Positions 35,906-44,379 of a DNA stretch of 64,000 nucleotides are shown in pieces (positions within the stretch are counted from its first letter, which is position 1; each line of letters begins with the position of its first letter). A program made the position numbers and the translations under genes. Location: the NCBI RefSeq assembly GCF_014648495.1, contig NZ_BMRF01000011.1, positions 1 to 64,000 of the forward strand, read 5' to 3'. Source of the DNA: Actinomadura cremea. GTDB taxonomy: Bacteria; Actinomycetota; Actinomycetes; Streptosporangiales; Streptosporangiaceae. The notes under the pieces were generated by a model that was not told the DNA's origin, made no database searches, and saw only the letters and a list, made by a program, of their open reading frames with translations.

Positions 35906-37923
35906 TCCGCCGGGCGCCACTCGGCGGTCGGCGGCGGCTCGTCGGACGCCTCGCGCTCGATGACGCCGTCCTGCCGGGCGAACTGGGTGCGGTACAGCTC
36001 GGCGTACAGGCCGCCGCGCAGCAGGAGCTCCTCGTGCTTGCCGCGCTCGGCGACCCGTCCTCCGTCGATCACCAGGATCTGGTCGGCCTCCCGGACGGTC
36101 GACAGCCGGTGCGCGATCACCAGCGAGGTGCGCCCGGCCAGGGCGGTCGCCAGGGCCCGCTGCACGGCCGCCTCCGATTCCGAGTCCAGGTGCGCGGTCG
36201 CCTCGTCCAGCACGACCACCGACGGTGCCTTGAGCAGCAGCCGCGCGAGCGCCAGCCGCTGCTTCTCCCCGCCCGACAGCCGGTAGCCGCGGTCGCCGAC
36301 GACGGTGTCGAGCCCCTCGGACATCTCCTCGACCAGCTCGCCGATGTGCGCGGCCTTGAGCGCCGTGCGGATGTCGTCGTCGGTGGCGTCCGGGCGGGCG
36401 TAGCGCATGTTCTCCCGGATCGAGTCGTGGAACAGGTGGGCGTCCTGGCTCACCACGCCGATCTCCGCGCGCAGCGACTCCAGCGTGACGTCGCGGACGT
36501 CCACGCCGCCGATCCGCACGGCGCCGCCGGACACGTCGTACAGCCGCGACACCAGGTGCGTGATCGTCGACTTGCCCGCGCCGGACGGGCCGACGAGCGC
36601 GACGAGCTGACCGGGGCGCGCGCTGAAGTCGACGTCGTGCAGCACCTCGCGTCCGGGGGCGGCGTCGGTGCGGGCGATCGACTCGAGCGACGCCAGCGAC
36701 ACCTCGTCCGCCGAGGGGTAGGCGAACCGGACGTGGTCGAACTCGATCGCGGGCGCGTCCCCCGCGCCGCCCGCGTCCTTCGCGTCCTCGTTCCCGGTCT
36801 TCGCGCCGGTCTTAGCGCCGGTCTTCGCCGCGTTCCGGGCCTCGGCCAGCCCCCGCGCGTCCTTCCGGTCGCGGATCAGCGGCTCGAGGTCCAGCACCTC
36901 GAAGACCCGGTCGAAGCTCACCAGCGCGGTCATCACGTCGACGTGGACGTTCGACAGCGCGGTCAGCGGCCCGTACATCCGGGTGAGCAGCGTGGCCAGG
37001 GCGACGAGCGTGCCGAGCTGCAGGGCGTCGCCCACGACGAGGGAGCCGCCGACGCCGTACACCATCGCGGTGGCGAGCGCGGCGACGAGCGTCAGCGCGG
37101 TGAAGAACACCCGGCCGTACATGGCGGCGACGATCCCGACGTCGCGGACCCGGGCGGCGCGGCCGGAGAAGTTCTCCTCCTCCTCCGTCGGGCGCCCGTA
37201 CAGCTTCGCCAGCATCGCGCCCGCGACGTTGAACCGCTCGGTCATCAGCGAGCTCATCTCGGCGTCCAGCTTCATCTGCTCGCGGCTCACCCGCTGCAGC
37301 CGCTTGCCGACCCACTTGGCCGGCAGGACGAACACCGGGAGCAGCAGCAGCGCGATCAGCGTGACCTGCCACGACAGGATCAGCATCGTGACGAGCACCA
37401 GCACCAGGCTGATCACGTTCGACACGACCGACGACAGCGTGGTGGTCAGCGCCCGCTGCGCGCCGATGACGTCGTTGTTCAGCCGGCTGACCAGCGAGCC
37501 CGTCTGCGCCCGCATGAAGAACGCGACGGGCTGCCGCTGGACGTGCGCGAACACCTGCGAGCGCAGGTCGTAGATGAGCCCCTCGCCGACGCGCGCGGAG
37601 TACCAGCGCTGCACCAGCCCGAGGGCGGCCTCCACGAAGGCGAGCGCGGCGACGCCCACGGCCAGCCAGATCACCACGGACTGCCGGCCCGGCACGATGC
37701 CCCGGTCGATGATCGCCTTCAGCAGCAGCGGGTTGGCGACCACGATGACCGAGGCGAACGTGTTCAGGGCGAGGAAGTACGACAGCTCGCGGACGTACGG
37801 GCGCGCGTAGCCGACGATCCGCTTCACGGTGCCGGGCTTGAGCTTCTGCCGGGTGACCGAACTGTCCCGGCGGAACGAGGCCATCACCTGCCAGCCGTTG
37901 CCCGGCGATCCCGGCATGCCCAC
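35881..37923 (-). CDS. ABC exporter, fused membrane and ATP-binding domains
   Basis: A 680-residue half-transporter that should work as a dimer. Six transmembrane helices lie in about residues 40-330 (ALNTFASVIVVANPLLLKAI, SNVISLVLVLVTMLILSW). The nucleotide-binding domain has GPSGAGKST (Walker A), LSGGEKQRLALARLLL (signature), SVVVLDEATAHLD (Walker B) and IAHRLST (H-loop). Between the two is a linker with the repeat AKTGAKTGAKTG. Substrate could be lipid or drug. The GTG at 37923 is favoured by GGAGG five bases upstream; an ATG six bases later is possible. Confidence 0.9.
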   Translation of the reverse strand: MGMPGSPGNGWQVMASFRRDSSVTRQKLKPGTVKRIVGYARPYVRELSYFLALNTFASVIVVANPLLLKAIIDRGIVPGRQSVVIWLAVGVAALAFVEAALGLVQRWYSARVGEGLIYDLRSQVFAHVQRQPVAFFMRAQTGSLVSRLNNDVIGAQRALTTTLSSVVSNVISLVLVLVTMLILSWQVTLIALLLLPVFVLPAKWVGKRLQRVSREQMKLDAEMSSLMTERFNVAGAMLAKLYGRPTEEEENFSGRAARVRDVGIVAAMYGRVFFTALTLVAALATAMVYGVGGSLVVGDALQLGTLVALATLLTRMYGPLTALSNVHVDVMTALVSFDRVFEVLDLEPLIRDRKDARGLAEARNAAKTGAKTGAKTGNEDAKDAGGAGDAPAIEFDHVRFAYPSADEVSLASLESIARTDAAPGREVLHDVDFSARPGQLVALVGPSGAGKSTITHLVSRLYDVSGGAVRIGGVDVRDVTLESLRAEIGVVSQDAHLFHDSIRENMRYARPDATDDDIRTALKAAHIGELVEEMSEGLDTVVGDRGYRLSGGEKQRLALARLLLKAPSVVVLDEATAHLDSESEAAVQRALATALAGRTSLVIAHRLSTVREADQILVIDGGRVAERGKHEELLLRGGLYAELYRTQFARQDGVIEREASDEPPPTAEWRPADQASEPSR

Positions 37924-38055
37924 ACGCGCCTCCGATGGGTCGGCGCGCGCCCGCGGGACGGGCGCGCGCTCGTGATCGAGTAATCAAGTAAGCATCACAA
38001 CGCGACGGACCACCGGGCCCTTCCGGGTTGAGCTGTGGGCGAAAAGCCCCGGCCG

Positions 38056-38862
38056 CTAGGCCCTGCCGCCGAACATCTCGCGGAGGCGTCCGATCTGCTC
38101 GCGGCGCTCGGCCGCGCACTGCTCCTCGAGGGTGTTCTCCGGCGCCTGCCACAGCAGCCGCTTGGTCGCGACCGCGGCGCCCGGGTTCACCGCGAGCAGG
38201 GCCGCGACGAGGTCGGCCACCGCGGCGTCCAGGCCGTCCGCCGGCACGACGGTCTCGGCGAAGCCGAGCCGGGCGGCCTCCTCGGCGGCGACCGTGCGGG
38301 CGGTCAGGCACAGCTCCAGCGCGCGGCCGATCCCGACGATCTCCACGAGCGGCTTGGTGCCGGTCAGGTCGGGGACGAGCCCGAGCGCGGGCTCCTTCAT
38401 GCAGAACTTGGCGTCGTCGGCGACGACCCGCATGTCGCAGGCCAGCGCGAGCTGGAAGCCGCCGCCGATGGCGTGCCCGTGCACGGCGGCGACCGTGACG
38501 ATGTCGGGGCGCCGCAGCCAGGTGTAGCCCTCCTGCAGCTCGGCGATGAACCGGTCGGTCGCCGCGGCGTCGGAGCCGTCGCTGAACCCCTCGCCGTCGC
38601 CGGAGAACATCGACAGGTCGATCCCGGCCGAGAAGCAGGGACCCGCACCGCGCAGGACGACGACGCGCACGTCCGCGGGCAGGGACCGGCCGATCGCGGC
38701 GAGGCCGCGCCAGGTGGCGAACGTCATGGCGTTGCGCCGCTCGGGCCGGTTCAGCGTGACGGTGGCGAGCGCCCCGTCGATCTCCAACGCCAGCCCGGCC
38801 TCGGCCAGTTCGGCCTCCCCCGGTGCCGTGGCCGGTTCCGGTCGCGCGTGCACGTCCGTCAT
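38056..38862 (-). CDS. Enoyl-CoA hydratase/isomerase family protein (crotonase)
   Basis: A 268-residue crotonase. The oxyanion-hole segments are GPCFSAGIDLSMF and HGHAIGGGFQLALACDMR. At the two usual catalytic Glu positions I see Gln in GGGFQLA (normally GGGxELA) and Glu in KEPALGLVPDLTG, so the classic hydratase pair is incomplete; isomerase or another crotonase reaction is possible. The ATG at 38862 has AGGAGGGGACAG in front; an upstream in-frame start would add 24 basic residues. It lies downstream of three hairpins that separate it from the HTH gene. Confidence 0.85.
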   Translation of the reverse strand: MTDVHARPEPATAPGEAELAEAGLALEIDGALATVTLNRPERRNAMTFATWRGLAAIGRSLPADVRVVVLRGAGPCFSAGIDLSMFSGDGEGFSDGSDAAATDRFIAELQEGYTWLRRPDIVTVAAVHGHAIGGGFQLALACDMRVVADDAKFCMKEPALGLVPDLTGTKPLVEIVGIGRALELCLTARTVAAEEAARLGFAETVVPADGLDAAVADLVAALLAVNPGAAVATKRLLWQAPENTLEEQCAAERREQIGRLREMFGGRA

Positions 38863-38940
38863 CTGTCCCCCTCCTGGTGAGCGGCCCTGCCGAGGGCCGC
38901 GCCCGATGGCTTCGCGGCGGCGGCGCACCGGCACGGCGGC

Positions 38941-38965
38941 CCCGCCTCGCCGTCCACGAGGCGGG
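38941..38965. terminator. Hairpin, nine-bp stem
   Basis: CCCGCCTCG / CGAGGCGGG with a seven-base loop, near the crotonase start. It lacks a T-run. It may terminate transcription or act in the crotonase leader. Confidence 0.45.
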
Positions 38966-38980
38966 ACCCACTGCCGATCC

Positions 38981-39015
38981 CGCCGCGACCGAACCCTACT
39001 CGGTCGGTCGCGGCG
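38981..39015. terminator. Hairpin, twelve-bp stem
   Basis: CGCCGCGACCGA / TCGGTCGCGGCG, perfectly complementary with an 11-base loop. Strong enough to act as a transcription terminator. Confidence 0.5.
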
Positions 39016-39067
39016 CCTGGCCGGGCGTCTCCGTCCAGGGGGAACGATCCCTGAGACCGCCGGCCCC

Positions 39068-39118
39068 GACCCGTTGCCTCCGTCCGGCGTCGGTCACGCC
39101 GGACGGCCGCAACGGGTC
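39068..39118 (-). terminator. Long interrupted hairpin downstream of the HTH gene
   Basis: Outer stem GACCCGTTGC/GCAACGGGTC (10 pairs) and inner stem CCGTCCGGCGT/ACGCCGGACGG (11 pairs) separated by a two-base internal loop, with a five-base apical loop. It lies 34 bases after the HTH stop on the minus strand and is the likely terminator of that gene. Confidence 0.65.
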
Positions 39119-39151
39119 AGGTGGGGCGCTGCTCCGGGGGTCGGCGTCCGA

Positions 39152-39364
39152 TCAGGACTTCTTGCCCCGGGTCGCGCCGCCGCGGCCGCGCAGGTTGACG
39201 CCGGACTCGGTCAGAATCCGGTGGATGAAGCCGTACGAGCGGCCGGTGGCGGCTGCCAGGGCGCGGATGCTCTCGCCGGATTCGTACCTCTTCTTCAGGT
39301 CCGTCGCCAGCTTGTCGCGCTCGGCACCGGTCACGCGGGTGCCCTTCTTCAGGGTCTCGGCCAC
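39152..39364 (-). CDS. Small helix-turn-helix protein conserved in actinobacteria
   Basis: A 70-residue basic protein. Its core IRALAAATGRSYGFIHRILTESGVNLRGRGG is a helix-turn-helix of the kind used by resolvase-like or small DNA-binding proteins, and the whole sequence resembles a very widely conserved actinobacterial protein of unknown role. The GTG at 39364 is chosen because GGGAGG is five bases upstream; an earlier in-frame ATG would add 16 nonconserved residues. It follows the ABC-F gene by 116 bases in the same direction, a recurrent neighbourhood as far as I recall. Confidence 0.8.
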   Translation of the reverse strand: MAETLKKGTRVTGAERDKLATDLKKRYESGESIRALAAATGRSYGFIHRILTESGVNLRGRGGATRGKKS

Positions 39365-39480
39365 GAGTACCTCCCGTAGTGATGTGGTGACCGCTGCGTT
39401 ATCCCCCGCCATGATCAGTCATTCCCGGCCGTTCGGCTACCCACTCGGCGAGAAAAGATCTGCGGAAGATGCCGCGCAGG

Positions 39481-41079
39481 TCACGCGAGCGTCACCAGAT
39501 CGGCAAACTCGTCACTCCAGATGTCCTCCACACCATCCGGAAGCAAGATCACTCTTTCCGGAGCGAGCGCGTCCACCGCGCCCTCGTCGTGGGTGACCAG
39601 GACGATGGCTCCGGCGAAGCTCCGCAGCGCCGCCAGGATCTCCTCCCGGCTGGCCGGGTCGAGGTTGTTGGTGGGCTCGTCGAGGAGCAGGACGTTGGCG
39701 CTGGACACCACGAGCATCGCCAGTGCCAGCCGGGTCTTCTCGCCGCCGGACAGCACGCCCGCGGGCTTGTCGACGTCGTCGCCGGAGAACAGGAACGAGC
39801 CGAGGATCTTGCGGACCTCGACGGGCGCCATGCCGGGCGCGGCCGACTGCATGTTCTCCAGCACCGAGCGGTCGACGTCCAGCGTCTCGTGCTCCTGGGC
39901 GTAGTAGCCGAGCCGCAGCCCGTGCCCGGCCTCCACGGTGCCCGTGTCGGCCTCGTCGACCCCCGCCAGCATGCGCAGCAGCGTCGTCTTGCCCGCGCCG
40001 TTCAGGCCGAGGACGACGACGCGGCTGCCCTTGTCGATGGCCAGGTCGACGTCGGTGAAAATCTCCAAAGATCCGTACGATTTCGACAAACCCGTCGCGG
40101 TGAGGGGGGTTTTGCCGCAGGGCGCCGGGTCCGGGAAGCGAATTTTGGCCACCTTGTCGGCCTGCCGCTCCCCCTCGACGCCCGCGAGCAGCTGCCGGGC
40201 CCGCCGGTCCATCTGCTGGGCCGCCTTGGCCTTGGTGGCCTTCGCGCGCATCTTGTCGGCCTGCGAGAGCAGCGCGGACGCCTGCCGCTGCGCGTTGGCG
40301 GTCTCGCGCTTGCGGCGCCGCTCGTCGGTCTCCCGCTGGTCGAGGTACTTCTTCCAGCCGACGTTGTAGATGTCGATGACGCTGCGGTTGGCGTCCAGGT
40401 GGAACACCCGGTTCACGACGGCGCCCAGCAGCTCCACGTCGTGGCTGATGACCACGAGCCCGCCCTGGTGCGACTTCAGGAAGTCGCGCAGCCAGACGAT
40501 GGAGTCGGCGTCGAGGTGGTTGGTCGGCTCGTCCAGCAGCAGGGTGTCGGCGTCGGAGAACAGGATGCGGGCCAGCTCCACCCGCCGCCGCTGCCCGCCC
40601 GACAGCGTCCCGAGGGGCTGCCCGAGGACCCGGTCCGGCAGGCCGAGGCTGGAGGCGATCGAGGCGGCCTCGGCCTCGGCGGAGTAGCCGCCGAGCACGT
40701 GCAGCCGCTCCTCCAGCCGCCCGTACCGGCGCACCGCCTTGTCGCGCGCGCTCCCGGTGGCGGTGGCCATCGCCTCCTCGGCGGCCCGCAGGTCGCGGAC
40801 GACCTCGTCGAGGCCGCGCGCCGACAGGATGCGGTCGCGGGCCAGCTCGTCCAGGTCGACGCCGCGCGGGTCCTGCGGGAGGTAGCCGATGGCGCCCGAC
40901 GAGGTGACGGCGCCCTGCGCGGGGATCGCCTCCCCGGCCAGCACCTTGGTGAGGGTCGTCTTCCCGGCGCCGTTGCGGCCCACGAACCCGACCCGGTCGC
41001 CGGGGTTGACCCGGAACGAGGCCGACTCGATCAGCAGCCGGGACCCGGCGCGCAGCTCGATGTCTTTAGCGATGATCAC
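39481..41079 (-). CDS. ABC-F family ATP-binding protein
   Basis: A 532-residue soluble protein with two ABC domains and no membrane segments: GRNGAGKTT then LSGGQRRRVELARIL and LLLDEPTNHLD in the first, GLNGAGKTTLLRML, LSGGEKTRLALAM and LLLDEPTNNLD in the second. The charged linker between them (ETDERRRKRETANAQRQASALLSQADKMRAKATKAKAAQQMDRRARQ) is the P-site tRNA-interaction motif of ribosome-acting ABC-F proteins. It could be a translation factor of the EttA/Uup type or confer resistance to a ribosome-targeting drug. The GTG at 41079 gives the standard VIIAKDIELRAGSRLL start; GGGGAG is about 14 bases upstream. Confidence 0.88.
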   Translation of the reverse strand: MIIAKDIELRAGSRLLIESASFRVNPGDRVGFVGRNGAGKTTLTKVLAGEAIPAQGAVTSSGAIGYLPQDPRGVDLDELARDRILSARGLDEVVRDLRAAEEAMATATGSARDKAVRRYGRLEERLHVLGGYSAEAEAASIASSLGLPDRVLGQPLGTLSGGQRRRVELARILFSDADTLLLDEPTNHLDADSIVWLRDFLKSHQGGLVVISHDVELLGAVVNRVFHLDANRSVIDIYNVGWKKYLDQRETDERRRKRETANAQRQASALLSQADKMRAKATKAKAAQQMDRRARQLLAGVEGERQADKVAKIRFPDPAPCGKTPLTATGLSKSYGSLEIFTDVDLAIDKGSRVVVLGLNGAGKTTLLRMLAGVDEADTGTVEAGHGLRLGYYAQEHETLDVDRSVLENMQSAAPGMAPVEVRKILGSFLFSGDDVDKPAGVLSGGEKTRLALAMLVVSSANVLLLDEPTNNLDPASREEILAALRSFAGAIVLVTHDEGAVDALAPERVILLPDGVEDIWSDEFADLVTLA

Positions 41080-41359
41080 AGTGACAGGGCTCCCCTGGAC
41101 GGGACGGTTCGACGGGCAGGCGCACGAAACGGCGCGCCGCACGGTCCGGTGACCGGGGCGCGCCAGAACGGCCTGTCAGTTCGGGAGCGAAACCATCGCT
41201 CCAGTGTACGTGACGGCGCGCCGCCCCCGACCCATGCGATCTTGCGCACTTCCCCGAACAGGTGTGCGAAGCGGTTCCGGGTATGGGGGGAACGCTGGGG
41301 TCAGAGCGTGCGACGGGACGCCGGGCCGGAGACGGCCCACGACCAAGGAGGGTGCCGGC
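41080..41359. other. Divergent region between the ABC-F gene and the VOC gene
   Basis: 280 bases. ABC-F leader on the left with room for an attenuator, which is common for ribosome-linked ABC-F genes, though no leader peptide could be confirmed. AAGGAGG sits just before the VOC ATG on the right. Otherwise nothing is recognisable. Confidence 0.35.
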
Positions 41360-42145
41360 ATGGCACACGTCACGAGCAACGCACCCGAGGGAACGCCCAA
41401 CTGGCTCGATCTCGGGATTCCGGACATCGAGCGGGCCAAGGCGTTCTACGGACCCGTCTTCGGCTGGGAGTTCCGGGACACCGGCGCGGAGACCGGCCAC
41501 TACAACCTGTGCCTGCTGCACGGCGAGTCCGTCGCGGCGATGATGAAGAACCCGGACGAGGACGCCGCCGACTTCTGGTGGGACGTCTACTTCGCCACCG
41601 ACGACTGCGACGCCACCGTCCGGCGGGTCACCGACGCGGGCGGCGAGGTGGTCGAGCCCGCCATGGACGTGATGGACCTCGGCCGGATGGCGATCGTCCG
41701 CGACCCGCAGGGCGGCCAGTTCGGCCTGTGGCAGGGCCGCGCCCACATCGGCTCGGCCTACGTGAACGAGCCGGGAGCGCTCGTCTGGAACGACCTGGTC
41801 TCTCCGGAGCCGAAGGCGGCCCTCGACTTCTACGCGGCCGTGTTCGGGCACCAGGGCGAGCCGATGGCGCCGGAGGAGGCGGGCGACATGGACTACACGG
41901 TGCTCAAGCGGCCGGACGGCCGGTACATCGGCGGCATCATGGGCGAGCCCGGTGCGACCGGCGCGTCCTGGCAGTGCTGCCTCGCCGTGGCGGACGCCGA
42001 CGAGGCCGTCCGCCTGGTGCGCGAGGGCGGCGGCGGCGTCGAGCGGGAGCCGGTCGACTCGCCGTACGGGCGGTTCGCGATCGTGCGGGACCCGTTCGGC
42101 GCCCTGTTCCAGGTGATCAAGCCCGCTCCCGAACCGGAGGGGTGA
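41360..42145 (+). CDS. VOC-superfamily protein with two glyoxalase-like domains
   Basis: A 261-residue protein made of two vicinal-oxygen-chelate repeats. The first starts NWLDLGIPDIERAKAFYGPVFGWEF and ends MAIVRDPQGGQFGLWQ; the second starts VWNDLVSPEPKAALDFYAAVFGH and ends FAIVRDPFGALFQVIKP. The pattern matches the family that includes a hydroxylase-like protein CFP-30B-type antigen and antibiotic-binding relatives; the reaction is unknown. AAGGAGG lies seven bases before the ATG at 41360. It is terminated by a strong hairpin shared with the convergent AIM24 genes. Confidence 0.87.
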   Translation: MAHVTSNAPEGTPNWLDLGIPDIERAKAFYGPVFGWEFRDTGAETGHYNLCLLHGESVAAMMKNPDEDAADFWWDVYFATDDCDATVRRVTDAGGEVVEPAMDVMDLGRMAIVRDPQGGQFGLWQGRAHIGSAYVNEPGALVWNDLVSPEPKAALDFYAAVFGHQGEPMAPEEAGDMDYTVLKRPDGRYIGGIMGEPGATGASWQCCLAVADADEAVRLVREGGGGVEREPVDSPYGRFAIVRDPFGALFQVIKPAPEPEG

Positions 42146-42158
42146 ACCCGCGCCCGCA

Positions 42159-42195
42159 CCGGGGCGGGACCGGACGCCGCGTCCGCCCGCCCCGG
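42159..42195. terminator. Bidirectional terminator hairpin
   Basis: CCGGGGCGGG/CCCGCCCCGG (10 pairs) encloses an AC bulge and an inner stem CGGACG/CGTCCG with a CCG loop. It lies between the VOC gene and the end of the AIM24 operon, which converge here. Confidence 0.65.
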
Positions 42196-42217
42196 CCCGG
42201 GAGCCGCCCGGAAGCCG

Positions 42218-42979
42218 TCAGTCCTGGCGTTCGGCGGCGAGGCGCTGGTTGATCGTGTGCTGGAGGCGCTGCAGGCCGGACGTGCCGACCATGCCGATCT
42301 GGCCCTCGAGGTCGCGCAGCAGGACGTCCTCGTTCATCACGACCTCCGACGACTGCATCAGCACGGTCCCCTTGCCGGTGAAGTCGAACTGGTGCTCCTC
42401 GCCGGACGCGCCGCCGATGCCGAACGCGGCCCGCGCGGCGCCGAGCACCCCCCGCATGTACGAGTGGTCGTAGTGGTGGCAGGGAGACGGGCAGTCGGCC
42501 CAGCCGAGCAGCGCCTGCGGGTCCACCCGGATGGGCGGCTCGACGAAGTGGACGGGCCCGTTCGACGCGGCCACGAACCGTCCGGTGCCGATCAGCGTGA
42601 GGAAGCCCGGGATGATCGACTGCTTGAGCTCCAGGCCCGGCTCGAAGGCCAGCAGGTTGCCCGCCCGGACGGTGAGGTTGCCGTCGTCGAGGTCGAAGGA
42701 GTTGACGTCGAACCCCCGGTCGGCGAGCAGGAGCTTGCCCCGCCCCTGCGCGACGATCCAGTCCTGCGCGTACAGCGGGGAGTTGAACGTCCGCGCGACG
42801 AGGGCGTCGAGGGGGCCGGCCGACAGCGCCTCGAACTTGATCTGCCCGTAGTAGGCGATCATCTTGCCCTTCTGCGCGAACCACTGACCGTCGAGGTCCA
42901 CGCTGAAGGTGTAAGGGCTGACGTTGTCGTCGGCCGGTAGCGTCCCTGCGTTCCAGGTCTGCGTGCCGTAGCTGGTCAC
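42218..42979 (-). CDS. AIM24-family protein, third of a tandem triplet
   Basis: A 253-residue beta-rich protein of the AIM24 (TerD/DUF124-like double-psi beta-helix) family. Family features are FAQKGKMIAYYGQIKFEA, DDGNLTVRAGNLLAFEPGLEL, FTGKGTVLMQSSEVV and the repeated Gly-rich turns. Function is unknown; the human homologue is mitochondrial. It is the longest of three paralogs here and carries a His/Cys-containing insertion CPSPCHHYDHS near residue 165. Its GTG start is two bases after the preceding stop, so it belongs to a three-gene operon. Confidence 0.87.
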   Translation of the reverse strand: MTSYGTQTWNAGTLPADDNVSPYTFSVDLDGQWFAQKGKMIAYYGQIKFEALSAGPLDALVARTFNSPLYAQDWIVAQGRGKLLLADRGFDVNSFDLDDGNLTVRAGNLLAFEPGLELKQSIIPGFLTLIGTGRFVAASNGPVHFVEPPIRVDPQALLGWADCPSPCHHYDHSYMRGVLGAARAAFGIGGASGEEHQFDFTGKGTVLMQSSEVVMNEDVLLRDLEGQIGMVGTSGLQRLQHTINQRLAAERQD

Positions 42980-42981
42980 GG

Positions 42982-43635
42982 TCAGATCTTCCTCTCGCTG
43001 GCCTGGACGTAGACGACCCCGGTGCCGCTCAGCTCGAGCTGGAACGCCTCGCCGGAGCCGCGGCCCACCAGGTCGCGGACCCCCACCGCGGTGCTCAGCT
43101 TGTTCTGCACCTGGCCGCGGTGCGCGACGTACGCCTGCGGGTCCACGTGGACGGGACGCTGCGGGGTGATCGGCATCTCCATCACGCCGCCGTGCGACAG
43201 CAGCGCGCAGGAGCCCCGCCCGGTGAGCGTGGTGGTGAACAGCCCCTGGCCGGTGACCGCGCCGCGGATGACGCCGCGGACGCCGCCCTGCTCGCCCATG
43301 AACATCGTCCCGACCTGCAGGCTCGCGTCGTGCACGAGGAGCCGGTCGGCCTCGACGTAGAGCGTGTCGGAGCCGTCGAGCTCGACGGTGCCGACCTCCA
43401 TGCCCGCGTGCCCGAACATCACCTGCCCCTGCCCGGTGACGTGCATCATCGACGTGCGCTCGCCCGCGACGGCGCGTCCGATCGTCCGGCCCAGGCCCTG
43501 CCCGGCGGTGGCGGACGGCGCGAACGACACCGGGCCGGTGTAGCCGAGCATCGCGCCGCGCTTGCTGTAGACCTCGCGCCCCGGCCCGACCTGCACCTGG
43601 AGCATCTTGGAGTTGATCGACTGGTATCCCGGCAT
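42982..43635 (-). CDS. AIM24-family protein, second of a tandem triplet
   Basis: A 217-residue AIM24 protein beginning MPGYQSINSKMLQVQV, with VYSKRGAMLGYTGPVSF, SMMHVTGQGQVMFGHAG, LYVEADRLLVHDASLQVG and GVVYVQASERKI. The repeating beta-strand pattern and absence of signal peptide indicate a soluble cytoplasmic protein. ATG overlaps the preceding gene's stop (TGATG) and the next gene starts two bases after its own stop. All three paralogs probably form a hetero-oligomer, which is inference. Confidence 0.87.
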   Translation of the reverse strand: MPGYQSINSKMLQVQVGPGREVYSKRGAMLGYTGPVSFAPSATAGQGLGRTIGRAVAGERTSMMHVTGQGQVMFGHAGMEVGTVELDGSDTLYVEADRLLVHDASLQVGTMFMGEQGGVRGVIRGAVTGQGLFTTTLTGRGSCALLSHGGVMEMPITPQRPVHVDPQAYVAHRGQVQNKLSTAVGVRDLVGRGSGEAFQLELSGTGVVYVQASERKI

Positions 43636-44273
43636 CAGATCTCCAGAATTCCGCCGCGCTCGGCCGGCTGGACGTAGACCAGGCCGTGCCCCTGGTACCG
43701 GAACTGGACGCTCTCCCCCGAGCCCTGCCCGAGCACGGTCCGGAAGTTGACGTCGGTGACGACGTCCTGCTCGAGCCGCCCGATGTGCCCGACGTAGGCG
43801 TGCGGGTCGACGCTCAGCGGCGCCTGCGGCGTCACCTCGAGGGCGATCGCGGGCCCGTCCGACAGGATGGCGACCGTCCCGCTGCCCTCGACCTTGGTGG
43901 TCGCCAGGCCCTGCCCGGTGCCCATGCCGCGCAGCCCGACGAAGTGCACGCCGGTCCGCAGCCCGTCCTCCAGGGCGAGGAGGCTCTCGGACTCGACGAA
44001 GAGGGTGTCTCCGGCGAGCTGGACGAGCGTGACCTCGGTCGCCTCGCTCGCCAGGTACACCGTGCCCTGGCCGTTGATCTCCATGAGGGTCATGCCCTCG
44101 CCCGCGATCTTGCGCTTGAGCGCGCCGCGCAGGCCCTCGCCCCCGCTCATGCCCTGCCGTTTGAAGGCCATCTGTCCCTCGTAGGCGACCATGGCGCCGT
44201 TCAGCGCCCTGATCGATTCGCCCGCGAGATCGACGGCCAGCATCTTGGAGCCGTTCAATCGAAATTGCGCCAC
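43635..44273 (-). CDS. AIM24-family protein, first of a tandem triplet
   Basis: A 212-residue AIM24 protein (VAQFRLNGSKMLAVDLAGE start; GAMVAYEGQMAFKRQG, MTLMEINGQGTVYLAS, LFVESESLLALEDGLRTGVHFVG, VDPHAYVGHIG, HGLVYVQPAERGG). It is 212 residues, close to its neighbour in length and order of motifs, so the pair arose by duplication. The GTG at 44273 is the start and no good ribosome site is seen upstream. It is the head of the operon and diverges from the membrane protein gene at 44380. Confidence 0.86.
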   Translation of the reverse strand: MAQFRLNGSKMLAVDLAGESIRALNGAMVAYEGQMAFKRQGMSGGEGLRGALKRKIAGEGMTLMEINGQGTVYLASEATEVTLVQLAGDTLFVESESLLALEDGLRTGVHFVGLRGMGTGQGLATTKVEGSGTVAILSDGPAIALEVTPQAPLSVDPHAYVGHIGRLEQDVVTDVNFRTVLGQGSGESVQFRYQGHGLVYVQPAERGGILEI

Positions 44274-44379
44274 GGGCCGACAACATACCGGTCGGCCACC
44301 GCCCAACCCCAGGCATCGGCCGTGAGCGGACCGGCGCGTTGCGGGTGGCTTCGCCCGGTGATCGGGAAAGATGGCCCCC

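Larger units (their letters stand above)
38863..39151. other. Intergenic region with three strong hairpins
   Basis: 289 bases between the small HTH gene and the crotonase gene, both leftward. It contains three separate stem-loops, at 38941-38965, 38981-39015 and 39068-39118, listed individually. No open frame of note and no tRNA fold is seen. The last hairpin (39068-39118) is the best terminator for the HTH gene; the others could be terminators, attenuators or parts of a small RNA. Confidence 0.6.

Noticed and set aside
34942-37983. A 1013-codon plus-strand frame antisense to the ABC exporter
   Set aside because: No domain, biased composition; the exporter has all ABC motifs in its own frame.
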